Notes under the pieces: generated by a model
What the model saw: the letters and a program-made list of their open reading frames with translations, nothing else
Database searches by the model: none
Told to the model about the DNA's origin: nothing
DNA from: Sphingopyxis macrogoltabida
GTDB taxonomy: Bacteria > Pseudomonadota > Alphaproteobacteria > Sphingomonadales > Sphingomonadaceae
Assembly: GCA_003241685.1 (NCBI GenBank)
Contig: QFPJ01000010.1
Location: 1-64,000 of the forward strand
Reading direction: 5' to 3'
Length of the DNA stretch: 64,000 nt
Translations under genes and position numbers: made by a program
In this document: positions 1 to 7,309 of the stretch, piece after piece
How positions within the stretch are numbered: the stretch's first letter is position 1
Layout: each line of letters starts with the position of its first letter

Positions 1-264
1 CAGAATCATCTGGAAGCGGTGCTGGTGCTGAAGGGCAAGGGCACGATCGAAGACCTGGCGACCGGCGAAATCCATCCGCTGCAACCCGGCGTGATGTACG
101 CGCTGAACGACCATGACCGGCACATCGTGCGGCCCGAAACCGACATATTGACCGCGTGCGTGTTCAACCCGCCGGTCACGGGCAAGGAAGTGCACGACGA
201 AAGCGGTGCCTATCCCGCCGATGTCGACGCCGGCCCGGTCCGCGAACCCGCCCCCGCCGACTGA
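1..264 (+). CDS. ectC: L-ectoine synthase, C-terminal part (5' end outside the window)
   Basis: Cyclises N-gamma-acetyl-L-2,4-diaminobutyrate to ectoine, the last step of ectoine synthesis in the cytoplasm. Only the last 87 residues of a cupin protein of about 130 are present, open at base 1. The three iron ligands known for EctC are all there with the right spacing: Glu in NHLEAV, Tyr 28 residues later in GVMYAL, and His 8 residues after that in DHDRH. The VFNPPVTGKEVHDE block is also typical. It ends 30 bp before ectD, so it belongs to the same operon; ectA and ectB are expected just upstream. Sure of the family; the start cannot be seen. Confidence 0.95.
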   Translation, partial: QNHLEAVLVLKGKGTIEDLATGEIHPLQPGVMYALNDHDRHIVRPETDILTACVFNPPVTGKEVHDESGAYPADVDAGPVREPAPAD

Positions 265-294
265 CGTCAAACCAAACAGAAAGGGAGATGTCCG

Positions 295-1215
295 ATGCAA
301 GACCTCTACCCCTCGCGCCGCGCCGCCACGGCAGAAATGCTGCCGCGCCGCGACCCCGTCGTCCGCACCGAATGGAGCGACGACGCGCCGATCAGCCGCG
401 CCGATGCCGACCGCTTCGAGCGCGACGGCTATATCGTGCTGGAGGATATCTTCTCCGCCGATGAAGTCGCTTTCCTGCAAAATGCGGCCGGCAGGCTGCT
501 GGCCGACCCCGCCGCGCTGGACGATGAAACCGTCGTCACCGAGCCGCAGTCGAACGAAATCCGGTCGATCTTTGAGATACACCGCCAGAGCGACATCATG
601 GCGCGCCTGGCCGCCGATGCGCGGCTGGCCGATGTCGCGCGCTTCCTGCTGGGCGACGAGGTGTATATCCACCAGTCGCGGCTGAACTACAAACCCGGTT
701 TCAAGGGCAAGGAGTTTTACTGGCACAGCGACTTCGAAACCTGGCATGTCGAAGACGGCATGCCCCGGATGCGCGCCTTGTCCATGTCGGTCCTGCTGGC
801 CGACAACACGCCGCACAACGGCCCGCTGATGGTCATTCCGGGATCGCACCACCGCTATCTGACCTGCGTCGGCGAAACGCCCGACGACCATTATCTCAGT
901 TCGTTGAAGCGCCAGGAATATGGCGTCCCCGACGAGGACAGCCTGGCCGAGATGGCGCACCGGCACGGCATCGCGGCGCCGATGGGCAAGCCGGGCACGG
1001 TGATCCTGTTCGACTGCAATCTGATGCACGGATCGAACGGCAACATCACGCCCTTTCCGCGCGCCAATGCCTTTCTGGTCTATAATGCCGTCAGCAACCG
1101 GCTGGAGAAGCCGTTCGGGGTGGAAAAGCCGCGCCCGTGGTTCCTCGCGCACCGCGGCGAACCCGAACCGCTGCCCCACCGGCACGGCCCGCTGGTCGAG
1201 GCGGTGCCGGCATGA
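295..1215 (+). CDS. ectD: Ectoine 5-hydroxylase (Fe(II)/2-oxoglutarate dioxygenase)
   Basis: Converts ectoine to 5-hydroxyectoine with O2 and 2-oxoglutarate. The 306 residues match the usual EctD length. The iron triad is visible as His144-x-Asp146 in FYWHSDFETWH and His245 in NLMHGSNGN; the signature from FYWHSDFE through ADNTPHNGPLMVIPGSH is that of EctD rather than of general PhyH enzymes. The AAAGGGAGA just before the ATG is a good ribosome site. The stop overlaps the aspartokinase start (ATGA at 1212-1215), implying coupled translation. Presence of ectD predicts a mix of ectoine and hydroxyectoine. Confidence 0.97.
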   Translation: MQDLYPSRRAATAEMLPRRDPVVRTEWSDDAPISRADADRFERDGYIVLEDIFSADEVAFLQNAAGRLLADPAALDDETVVTEPQSNEIRSIFEIHRQSDIMARLAADARLADVARFLLGDEVYIHQSRLNYKPGFKGKEFYWHSDFETWHVEDGMPRMRALSMSVLLADNTPHNGPLMVIPGSHHRYLTCVGETPDDHYLSSLKRQEYGVPDEDSLAEMAHRHGIAAPMGKPGTVILFDCNLMHGSNGNITPFPRANAFLVYNAVSNRLEKPFGVEKPRPWFLAHRGEPEPLPHRHGPLVEAVPA

Positions 1216-2651
1216 GCGGGCACAGCGTCGAGAAGATCGGCGGCACATCGATGGCCGCGACCGCGACCCTGTTCGACAATGTCCTGATCGCCGGGCGTTC
1301 GGGCGCCGACCTGTACAACCGCATCTTCGTCGTGTCGGCCTATGGCGGCATGACCGACCTGCTGCTGGAGAATAAAAAGACCGGCGCGCCGGGCGTTTAC
1401 GGCCGCTTCGTCGCCGACGATGATGCCGACGGCTGGCGCGAGGCGATGGCCGACGTGCGGCGCGCGATGCACGAACGCAATGCGGCGATCTTTGCCCGTC
1501 CGGGCAGCCGCGCGGAGGCCGACGCCTTTGTCGACGCGCGGATCGCCGCGGTTTCGGCGTGTCTCGACGATCTGGCGCGGCTGCGCAGTCACGGCCGTTT
1601 CTGCGTCAAGGAACAGCTGATGACGGTGCGCGAGCTGCTCGCCGGGATCGGCGAGGCGCACAGCGCGCACGGCACCGCGCTGCTGCTGCGCGACCGCGAC
1701 GTGAACGCCCGTTTCGTCGATCTGACCTTGTGGAATCAGGACGATCTGCGGGCACTCGACACGCGCATCCGCGACGCCTTCGCCGCGATCGACCTGACCA
1801 CGACGCTGCCGATCGTCACCGGCTATGCCGGGTGCGAAGGCGGCATGGTCCGCCGCTACGCGCGCGGCTATACCGAGATGACCTTTTCGCGGCTCGCGGT
1901 CCTGACCGGCGCGCGCGAGGCGATCATCCACAAGGAGTTCCACCTGTCGAGCGCCGACCCCAAGCTGGTCGGCGAGGACAAGGCGCGCAAGATCGGCCGC
2001 ACCAATTACGATGTCGCCGACCAGCTCGCGAATCTGGGGATGGAGGCGATCCACCCCGGTGCCGGGCGCGGCCTGCGCCAGTCGGGCATTCCGCTGCGCG
2101 TGCGCAACACCTTCGACCGCGAGGACGGCGGCACGCTGGTGACGGCGGACTATGTTTCCGACATTCCCCGCATCGAGATCGTTACCGGCGTCCGCCAGAT
2201 GCAGGCCCTGCAATTCTTCGAACAGGATATGGTCGGGGTAAAGGGCTATGACACCGCGATCCTCGACGCGCTGGCGCGGCACGGCCTGTGGATCGTCAGC
2301 AAATCGTCGAATGCCAACACCATCACCCATTATCTGTCGGCCAACGCCGACGCGGTGAAAAAGGTGATCGCCGATCTGCAGAAGAGCTATCCCGACGCCG
2401 CCATTTCGGCGCAGCCGGTGGCGATGGTGTCGGCGATCGGCAGCGACATCGCGCGGCCGGGACTGGTGCCCGAAGCATTGGCCGCGCTGCACGCGGCGGG
2501 CATCACGATGATCGCGATGCAGCACCAGATCCGCAACGTCGACGTTCAGTTCATCGTCGAAAGCCGCGACTTCGACGAAGCCGTGCGCGTCCTGCACCGC
2601 GCGCTGGTCGAAGATGTGGATGCGGCGGCAGGGGATCGGCGCGCCGCATGA
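1212..2651 (+). CDS. ask: Ectoine-cluster aspartokinase (Ask_Ect)
   Basis: Phosphorylates L-aspartate, feeding aspartate semialdehyde and diaminobutyrate into ectoine synthesis. The 479-residue protein has the amino-acid-kinase opening VEKIGGTSM, a variant of the general KFGGTS typical of Ask_Ect, and YGGMTDLLLENKKTGAPGVY. ACT-like sequence lies in the last 150 residues. An in-frame GTG 75 nt upstream would lie inside ectD, so the ATG in the ATGA overlap with ectD is chosen. Placement directly after ectD is the known ectABCD-ask order. Such specialised paralogues are thought to avoid feedback by lysine and threonine (family knowledge, not visible here). Confidence 0.95.
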   Translation: MSGHSVEKIGGTSMAATATLFDNVLIAGRSGADLYNRIFVVSAYGGMTDLLLENKKTGAPGVYGRFVADDDADGWREAMADVRRAMHERNAAIFARPGSRAEADAFVDARIAAVSACLDDLARLRSHGRFCVKEQLMTVRELLAGIGEAHSAHGTALLLRDRDVNARFVDLTLWNQDDLRALDTRIRDAFAAIDLTTTLPIVTGYAGCEGGMVRRYARGYTEMTFSRLAVLTGAREAIIHKEFHLSSADPKLVGEDKARKIGRTNYDVADQLANLGMEAIHPGAGRGLRQSGIPLRVRNTFDREDGGTLVTADYVSDIPRIEIVTGVRQMQALQFFEQDMVGVKGYDTAILDALARHGLWIVSKSSNANTITHYLSANADAVKKVIADLQKSYPDAAISAQPVAMVSAIGSDIARPGLVPEALAALHAAGITMIAMQHQIRNVDVQFIVESRDFDEAVRVLHRALVEDVDAAAGDRRAA

Positions 2652-2672
2652 CGCGGCGGCCGACGGCGGCCG

Positions 2673-3950
2673 ATGTTCGCGACCCTTCAACCCGTTCGCA
2701 GCCTGCTGATCGCCATCTTCGTGATGATGGCGGGCAGCGGCCTGCTGTCCACGCTGGTCGGCCTCCGGCTCGAACGGGCGGGATCGGGGACGATGATCAT
2801 CGGGCTGGTCGCCACCGCCTATTTCGGCGGGCTGGTGATCGGCGCACTGCGCGCCGGCGCCATCGTTCGCCGCGTCGGCCACATCCGCGCCTTTGCCGCC
2901 TTCGTCGCGCTGCTGTCCGCCAGCACGGTCACATATGCGCTGATCCAGCATCCCCTGCTGTGGGGTGCCTTGCGCCTGATCGACGGATTGTGCGTGGCGG
3001 GCGTCTTCATCTGCGTCGAAAGCTGGCTGAACGATCGGTCCGACGCACGGACGCGCGGCACGGTGCTGGCCTGTTACATGGTCGCGCTCTATTCGGGACA
3101 GGCGCTGGGGCAATTGCTGCTGCGATCGGGCAATACCGCGCCGCAGGTCCCGTTCGAGCTGGCGTCGATCCTGATCTCGCTCGCCATCATTCCGGTCTGC
3201 CTGACCCGCGCGGCGGCGCCCGTTCTGGAAGAGGCGGCGTCGCTGCCGCTGCGGCGGCTGTTCGACGCATCGCCGCTGGGCGTCGCCGGCGCGGGGATTA
3301 CCGGCCTGCTGCTCGGCGCCTTTTACGGGCTGGCCGCCATCTACGCGCGCCGCTCCGGGCTCAGCCTCGGCGATACGGCGACCTTCATGATGACGGTCAT
3401 TCTTGGGGGCGTCGCGCTGCAATGGCCGCTGGGCCGCTTGTCCGACCTTTACGACCGGCGGCGCGTCATCATCGGCTGCTTCGCGGCGACGCTGGCGGTC
3501 AGCATCGCGCTTGCCGCCGCGCCGACCGGCGGGCTGCTGCTGCTGTTCGGCGCCGCTTTCGGGGGGCTCAGCTTTGCGCTCTATCCGCTCTGCGTCGCCT
3601 ATGCGAACGACCGGCTGTTGCCGTCGGAGCGGGTGACGGCGAGCGGGCAGCTTGTCCTCCTTTATTCGGCCGGCGCGGCGATCGGCCCGCTGGGCGGCGC
3701 CGCGGCGATGACGGTCGCCGGTCCCGGCGGCCTGTTCCTGTTCATCGCGCTCGCCGCGGCGGCGATGCTCGCCTTCGGGCTGTGGCGCCTGGCCACCAGC
3801 GCCCCCGTTCCCGGCGCCGAACAACAGGATTTCCAGATCCTGCCGCGCACGACGCCGGTTGCGGCGCTGCTCGACCCGGCCGGTCCCGACAGTCCGCCGC
3901 CGCCCGCAACACCGCCCGCACAGACAGGTAGAACATGGCCGAACCCCTAA
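2673..3950 (+). CDS. MFS transporter of the YcaD type
   Basis: Inner-membrane major facilitator protein of 425 residues with about 12 hydrophobic segments. The VESWLND sequence near residue 115 and the GRLSDLYDRR loop between segments 8 and 9 resemble the YcaD/UPF0226 group, whose substrates are unknown. The tail from about residue 370 is cytoplasmic and Pro-rich (DSPPPPATPPAQ), an unusual addition. It starts 21 nt after the aspartokinase stop and its 3' end overlaps the next transporter by 16 nt. The tight packing suggests a role in ectoine handling or osmotic stress, but this is inference from position only. Confidence 0.85.
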   Translation: MFATLQPVRSLLIAIFVMMAGSGLLSTLVGLRLERAGSGTMIIGLVATAYFGGLVIGALRAGAIVRRVGHIRAFAAFVALLSASTVTYALIQHPLLWGALRLIDGLCVAGVFICVESWLNDRSDARTRGTVLACYMVALYSGQALGQLLLRSGNTAPQVPFELASILISLAIIPVCLTRAAAPVLEEAASLPLRRLFDASPLGVAGAGITGLLLGAFYGLAAIYARRSGLSLGDTATFMMTVILGGVALQWPLGRLSDLYDRRRVIIGCFAATLAVSIALAAAPTGGLLLLFGAAFGGLSFALYPLCVAYANDRLLPSERVTASGQLVLLYSAGAAIGPLGGAAAMTVAGPGGLFLFIALAAAAMLAFGLWRLATSAPVPGAEQQDFQILPRTTPVAALLDPAGPDSPPPPATPPAQTGRTWPNP

Positions 3951-5302
3951 CCCGCCAGCCAACGGACCAGCCCCCTGGACAGCCCGCCCCCCTCCCCGAA
4001 CCATCGGCGCTGCACCGCGCCGTCGGCGCATCGGCGCTGGGCAATGCGGTCGAATGGTTCGACTATGGCATCTATGCCTATGGCGTGACCTATATCTCCG
4101 CCGCGCTCTTCCCCAGCGACATGGAGGATGCGGTGCTCTTCGCGCTCGCGACTTTCGCCATATCCTTCCTCGTCCGGCCGCTCGGCGGGCTGTTCTGGGG
4201 GCCGCTCGGCGATCGCATCGGTCGCAAGTCGGTGCTGGCGATGACGATCCTGCTGATGGCCGGGGCGACCTGTGCCGTGGGGCTCATCCCCTCCTATGAC
4301 AGCATCGGTTTCTGGGCGCCGACGATCCTCGTCGTCCTGCGGATGCTGCAAGGCTTTTCGACCGGCGGCGAATATGGCGGCGCCGCGACCTTCATGGCCG
4401 AATATGCGCCCGACGCGCGGCGCGGCTTTTACGGCAGCTTTCTGGAATTCGGCACGCTCGCGGGTTTTTCCGTCGGGGCGGCGCTGATGCTCGGCTATTC
4501 GCTGTATCTGGGCGATGCGGCGATGCATGAATGGGGCTGGCGCATCCCCTTCCTGATCGCCGGGCCGGTCGGTCTTATCGGCATGTACCTGCGCTCGAAG
4601 ATGGAGGACACCCCCGTCTTTCGCGAAGAAATGGCGGCGGCCGACAATCGCAAGGCGCCCGGAATAGCGACGCTGATGCGCGACCATTGGCGCCCGCTGC
4701 TCGTCGTCGGCGGGCTTGTCGTCGCCCTGAACGTCGTCAACTATTCGCTGCTCAGCTATATGCCCACCTATCTCCAGCGGCGCATCGGCCTGTCGAACGA
4801 GCAGGCGCTGCTGGTGCCGATCATCGGCATGGTCTTCATGATGATCGTGGTGCCTTTCGCCGGCGCCTTGTCCGACCGCGTGGGACGGCGGCCGATGTGG
4901 CGCTGGTCGCTGATCGGCCTGCTCCTGCTCGTCGTCCCGCTCTATATGCTGATCGGTACCGGCTTCGCGGGCGCCGTCGTCGGCTTCCTGCTGCTCGGGC
5001 TCCTCTATGTGCCGCAGCTGGCGACCATATCGGCGACCTTTCCCGCGATGTTCCCGACCGCGGTGCGCTTCGCCGGTTTCGCGATCGCCTATAATGTCTC
5101 GACGTCGATTTTCGGCGGCACCGCCCCGATGGTGGGCAGCGGACTGATCAGCCTGACCGGCGATCCGTTGATGCCCGCCTATTATATGATGCTCGCCTGT
5201 ATCGTCGGCCTGGTCGCGCTGCGCTTCATGCCCGAAACGGCGGGGCGTTCGCTGCGCGAGAATCCCTTTGCGCGGCCGCCCGGCGACACCGCCGCGCCAT
5301 AG
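3935..5302 (+). CDS. ProP-like proton/compatible-solute symporter (MFS)
   Basis: Probable importer of compatible solutes (proline, betaine, ectoine) in the inner membrane. The 455 residues follow E. coli ProP closely: GNAVEWFDYGIYAY in segment 1, FLVRPLGGLFWGPLGDRIGRKS, GLIPSYDSIGFWAP, LQGFSTGGEYGGAATFMAEYAPD and WGWRIPF. It is shorter than ProP (about 500) because the long C-terminal coiled coil that tunes ProP to osmolality is missing; the tail ends soon after the last segment. Together with ectCD-ask upstream and a mechanosensitive channel downstream it makes a complete osmoadaptation set. Exact substrate is not provable from sequence. Confidence 0.88.
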   Translation: MAEPLTRQPTDQPPGQPAPLPEPSALHRAVGASALGNAVEWFDYGIYAYGVTYISAALFPSDMEDAVLFALATFAISFLVRPLGGLFWGPLGDRIGRKSVLAMTILLMAGATCAVGLIPSYDSIGFWAPTILVVLRMLQGFSTGGEYGGAATFMAEYAPDARRGFYGSFLEFGTLAGFSVGAALMLGYSLYLGDAAMHEWGWRIPFLIAGPVGLIGMYLRSKMEDTPVFREEMAAADNRKAPGIATLMRDHWRPLLVVGGLVVALNVVNYSLLSYMPTYLQRRIGLSNEQALLVPIIGMVFMMIVVPFAGALSDRVGRRPMWRWSLIGLLLLVVPLYMLIGTGFAGAVVGFLLLGLLYVPQLATISATFPAMFPTAVRFAGFAIAYNVSTSIFGGTAPMVGSGLISLTGDPLMPAYYMMLACIVGLVALRFMPETAGRSLRENPFARPPGDTAAP

Positions 5303-5304
5303 CC

Positions 5305-5321
5305 GGGCGATCGCCCTTTTT
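5305..5321 (+). terminator. Weak possible terminator after the ProP-like gene
   Basis: GGGC-GATC-GCCC followed by TTTTT, three bases after the transporter stop. The stem is only 4 bp, so termination may be partial. Confidence 0.3.
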
Positions 5322-5346
5322 CCTTCCCGATCATCAGGAGACCAGT

Positions 5347-5361
5347 CCCGTTCCCAACGGG
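5347..5361 (+). promoter_or_regulatory. Hairpin in place of a ribosome site before the MscM-type gene
   Basis: CCCGTT-CCC-AACGGG is a perfect 6-bp stem with a 3-nt loop ending 9 nt before the ATG at 5371. No Shine-Dalgarno sequence is visible there. A folded leader at this spot could limit translation. Confidence 0.4.
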
Positions 5362-5370
5362 TATCGTGCC

Positions 5371-6612
5371 ATGACCGAAACCAGACCACAGACGCTTTCG
5401 ACCTTTATCGACATCCCGCTGTTCGCCGATCTGCCGCCCTGGCCCGAAAGCCTCATCGCGCTCGGCATTCTGGTATCGGCGGCGTGGCTCGCCAATTTCA
5501 TCGTCAAGCACGTCGTCCTGCGCTTCGCGCTGCGCTGGCTGCCCCATGACGGTCCCACGCCGGCCCCGATCGCCGCACGGCTGGCCAATATCGTCCCGGC
5601 GCTGATCATTTCATCGGGCATCGGCTTCGTCCCGCATCTGCCGCCCGCGATCGCGACGGTGGTCAGCAATGTCGTCGCCGCATCGATCATCCTGTTCATC
5701 GCGATGGCGATCAGCAAGGCATTGAGCCTCGCCAACCAGCTCTATGATCGCCGCCCCGATGCCGCCAACCGGCCGATCAAGGGTTATGTCCAGGTGCTCA
5801 AGATCATCCTCTATGCCGGGGCCGCGATCCTGATGGTCGCAGCCCTGATGGACCAGTCCCCGCTATTGTTGCTGTCCGGGCTCGGCGCGATGGCGGCGGT
5901 GCTGATGCTGGTTTTCAAGGACACGATCCTGTCGCTTGTCGCATCGGTGCAGTTGACATCGAACGACATGTTGCGGGTCGGCGACTGGATCGAGATGCCC
6001 GCGCTGGACGCCGACGGCGACGTGATCGACATCGCGCTGCACACGATCAAAGTGCAGAATTGGGACAAGACGATCACGACGATCCCCACGCATCGGTTGA
6101 TCGAAAAGAGTTTCAAAAACTGGCGCGGCATGTCGGAATCGGGCGGCAGGCGAATCAAGCGTTCGCTGCTGCTCGATCAGAATTGCATCCGCTTCCTGTC
6201 GGCCGGGGAGGAACGGGCCCTGCGACGCGTCGCGTTGATCCATGACTATCTGGGAAGCAAGCAGGACGAACTGGGGAGTTGGAACGCCGATCTGGGCGAA
6301 GCCGGCAGCGAACCCGTCAACGCGCGCAGGGTGACCAACATCGGAACATTTCGCGCCTATGTCGCCGCCTATCTTCGCGCCAGCGGGCAAATTGCGCAGG
6401 ATATGACGCTGATCGTCCGCCAGCTCGCCCCGACCCCGCAGGGATTGCCGCTGGAAATCTATTGCTTCACCCGGACCACCGCCTGGAACGCCTATGAGGA
6501 TATTCAGGCGGACATTTTCGACCATCTGCTGGCCATCCTCCCCGAATTCCATTTGCGCCCGTTTCAGGAACCGGGCGGCGTGGATTTCCAAAGCCTGGCG
6601 ACGGTGAACTGA
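5371..6612 (+). CDS. YbdG/MscM-type mechanosensitive ion channel
   Basis: Inner-membrane channel that opens on hypo-osmotic shock to release solutes. At 413 residues with about five hydrophobic segments in the first 190, it matches E. coli YbdG (415) rather than small MscS (286). The pore helix and beta domain are seen in LLSGLGAMAAVLMLVFKDTILSLVASVQL, then GDWIEMPALDADGDVIDIALHTIKVQNWDKTITTIPTHRL, which is the YbdG-specific form of the MscS beta domain. It follows the ectoine and transporter genes on the same strand after 68 bp, fitting a safety valve for accumulated ectoine. Channel genes beside ect clusters are known in other bacteria. Confidence 0.93.
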   Translation: MTETRPQTLSTFIDIPLFADLPPWPESLIALGILVSAAWLANFIVKHVVLRFALRWLPHDGPTPAPIAARLANIVPALIISSGIGFVPHLPPAIATVVSNVVAASIILFIAMAISKALSLANQLYDRRPDAANRPIKGYVQVLKIILYAGAAILMVAALMDQSPLLLLSGLGAMAAVLMLVFKDTILSLVASVQLTSNDMLRVGDWIEMPALDADGDVIDIALHTIKVQNWDKTITTIPTHRLIEKSFKNWRGMSESGGRRIKRSLLLDQNCIRFLSAGEERALRRVALIHDYLGSKQDELGSWNADLGEAGSEPVNARRVTNIGTFRAYVAAYLRASGQIAQDMTLIVRQLAPTPQGLPLEIYCFTRTTAWNAYEDIQADIFDHLLAILPEFHLRPFQEPGGVDFQSLATVN

Positions 6613-6702
6613 TCCCGGTTCCAGACCGGCAGCGCCGGATGACCGTGCGTGGAGGCCGTCATCCGACGGCAAAAGGCGCCCCGAGCCGCCAGACCGTCGC
6701 TG

Positions 6703-6939
6703 TCATTCGGGATGCCGGTTGCCGGCCGGGTGCGCGTGCCGGAGCGCCACGTCGCGATTTATCGCGTGTAGCGAATGCAGGGTGTTCGCCGCCTGATCCC
6801 AGATTTCGCTGATGGGCATATCGCCGTCTCTGCGCGCCATCGAGGCCCGATCCCGGGCGTATGATTCGGCGCCCTCGCCGTGGGCATGCTCCGCGGCGAT
6901 CACAGCCATCCAGATTGCGTCGGAGAGCAAAGTCGTCAC
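6703..6939 (-). CDS. Small hypothetical protein
   Basis: A 78-residue acidic and Ala-rich soluble protein beginning with TTLLSDAIWMAVIAAEHAHGEG. I do not recognise a named family. The GTG at 6939 is chosen because AAGAGG lies 6 nt upstream of it; a TTG 27 nt further out (6966) lacks such a site. It sits alone between the channel gene (tail to tail) and bphP. Support is the ribosome site, the clear codon bias and the lack of any competing frame. It could be a stress-related small protein given its neighbours, but nothing in the sequence shows it. Confidence 0.55.
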   Translation of the reverse strand: MTTLLSDAIWMAVIAAEHAHGEGAESYARDRASMARRDGDMPISEIWDQAANTLHSLHAINRDVALRHAHPAGNRHPE

Positions 6940-7309
6940 GCGCCACCTCTTGGAATATTGCCGCAACGTATAGCATCGGCCGTCGTCGATCGACTTAACC
7001 CATGTTGGAACGGCAGCGCGGATTTTTCGCCATGGGGGTCAGTGATGTCCGCAGGCGCGAATCCGTCGAATGGACCGATGGTGTGAACGCATGCGCCATC
7101 GACGATTGTGGAACGGGCCAAGGCAAGCCCATGCCCACGTCGGTGCGCTGGATGAGTGACGTTGGAGTCAGGCGCAAAGAGGATCGCCTGAAGATCTGTC
7201 TTCGCAGGCCGCTGCGTCACAGCCGGCTGTCCGCCGACGACCACGGCCGCGATTCGCGCGCAGCCCGCCAGCCCATCAGGACCGAACCGCTTTTCGTGGC
7301 GATCCGCCC
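6940..7309. other. Gap between the small gene and bphP
   Basis: About 370 bp without a convincing gene. The open frames here (for example 7002-7313 on the plus strand) have no recognisable domain and no good ribosome site. The left part should hold the promoter of the small leftward gene; the right part is the 3' side of bphP. No clear hairpin or operator seen. Confidence 0.5.

Noticed and set aside
1080..4031. 983-codon open frame on the minus strand across ectD, aspartokinase and the MFS gene
   Set aside because: Composition is Arg/Gln/Gly-rich with no domains, and lies antisense to well-conserved genes. A GC-skew artefact.
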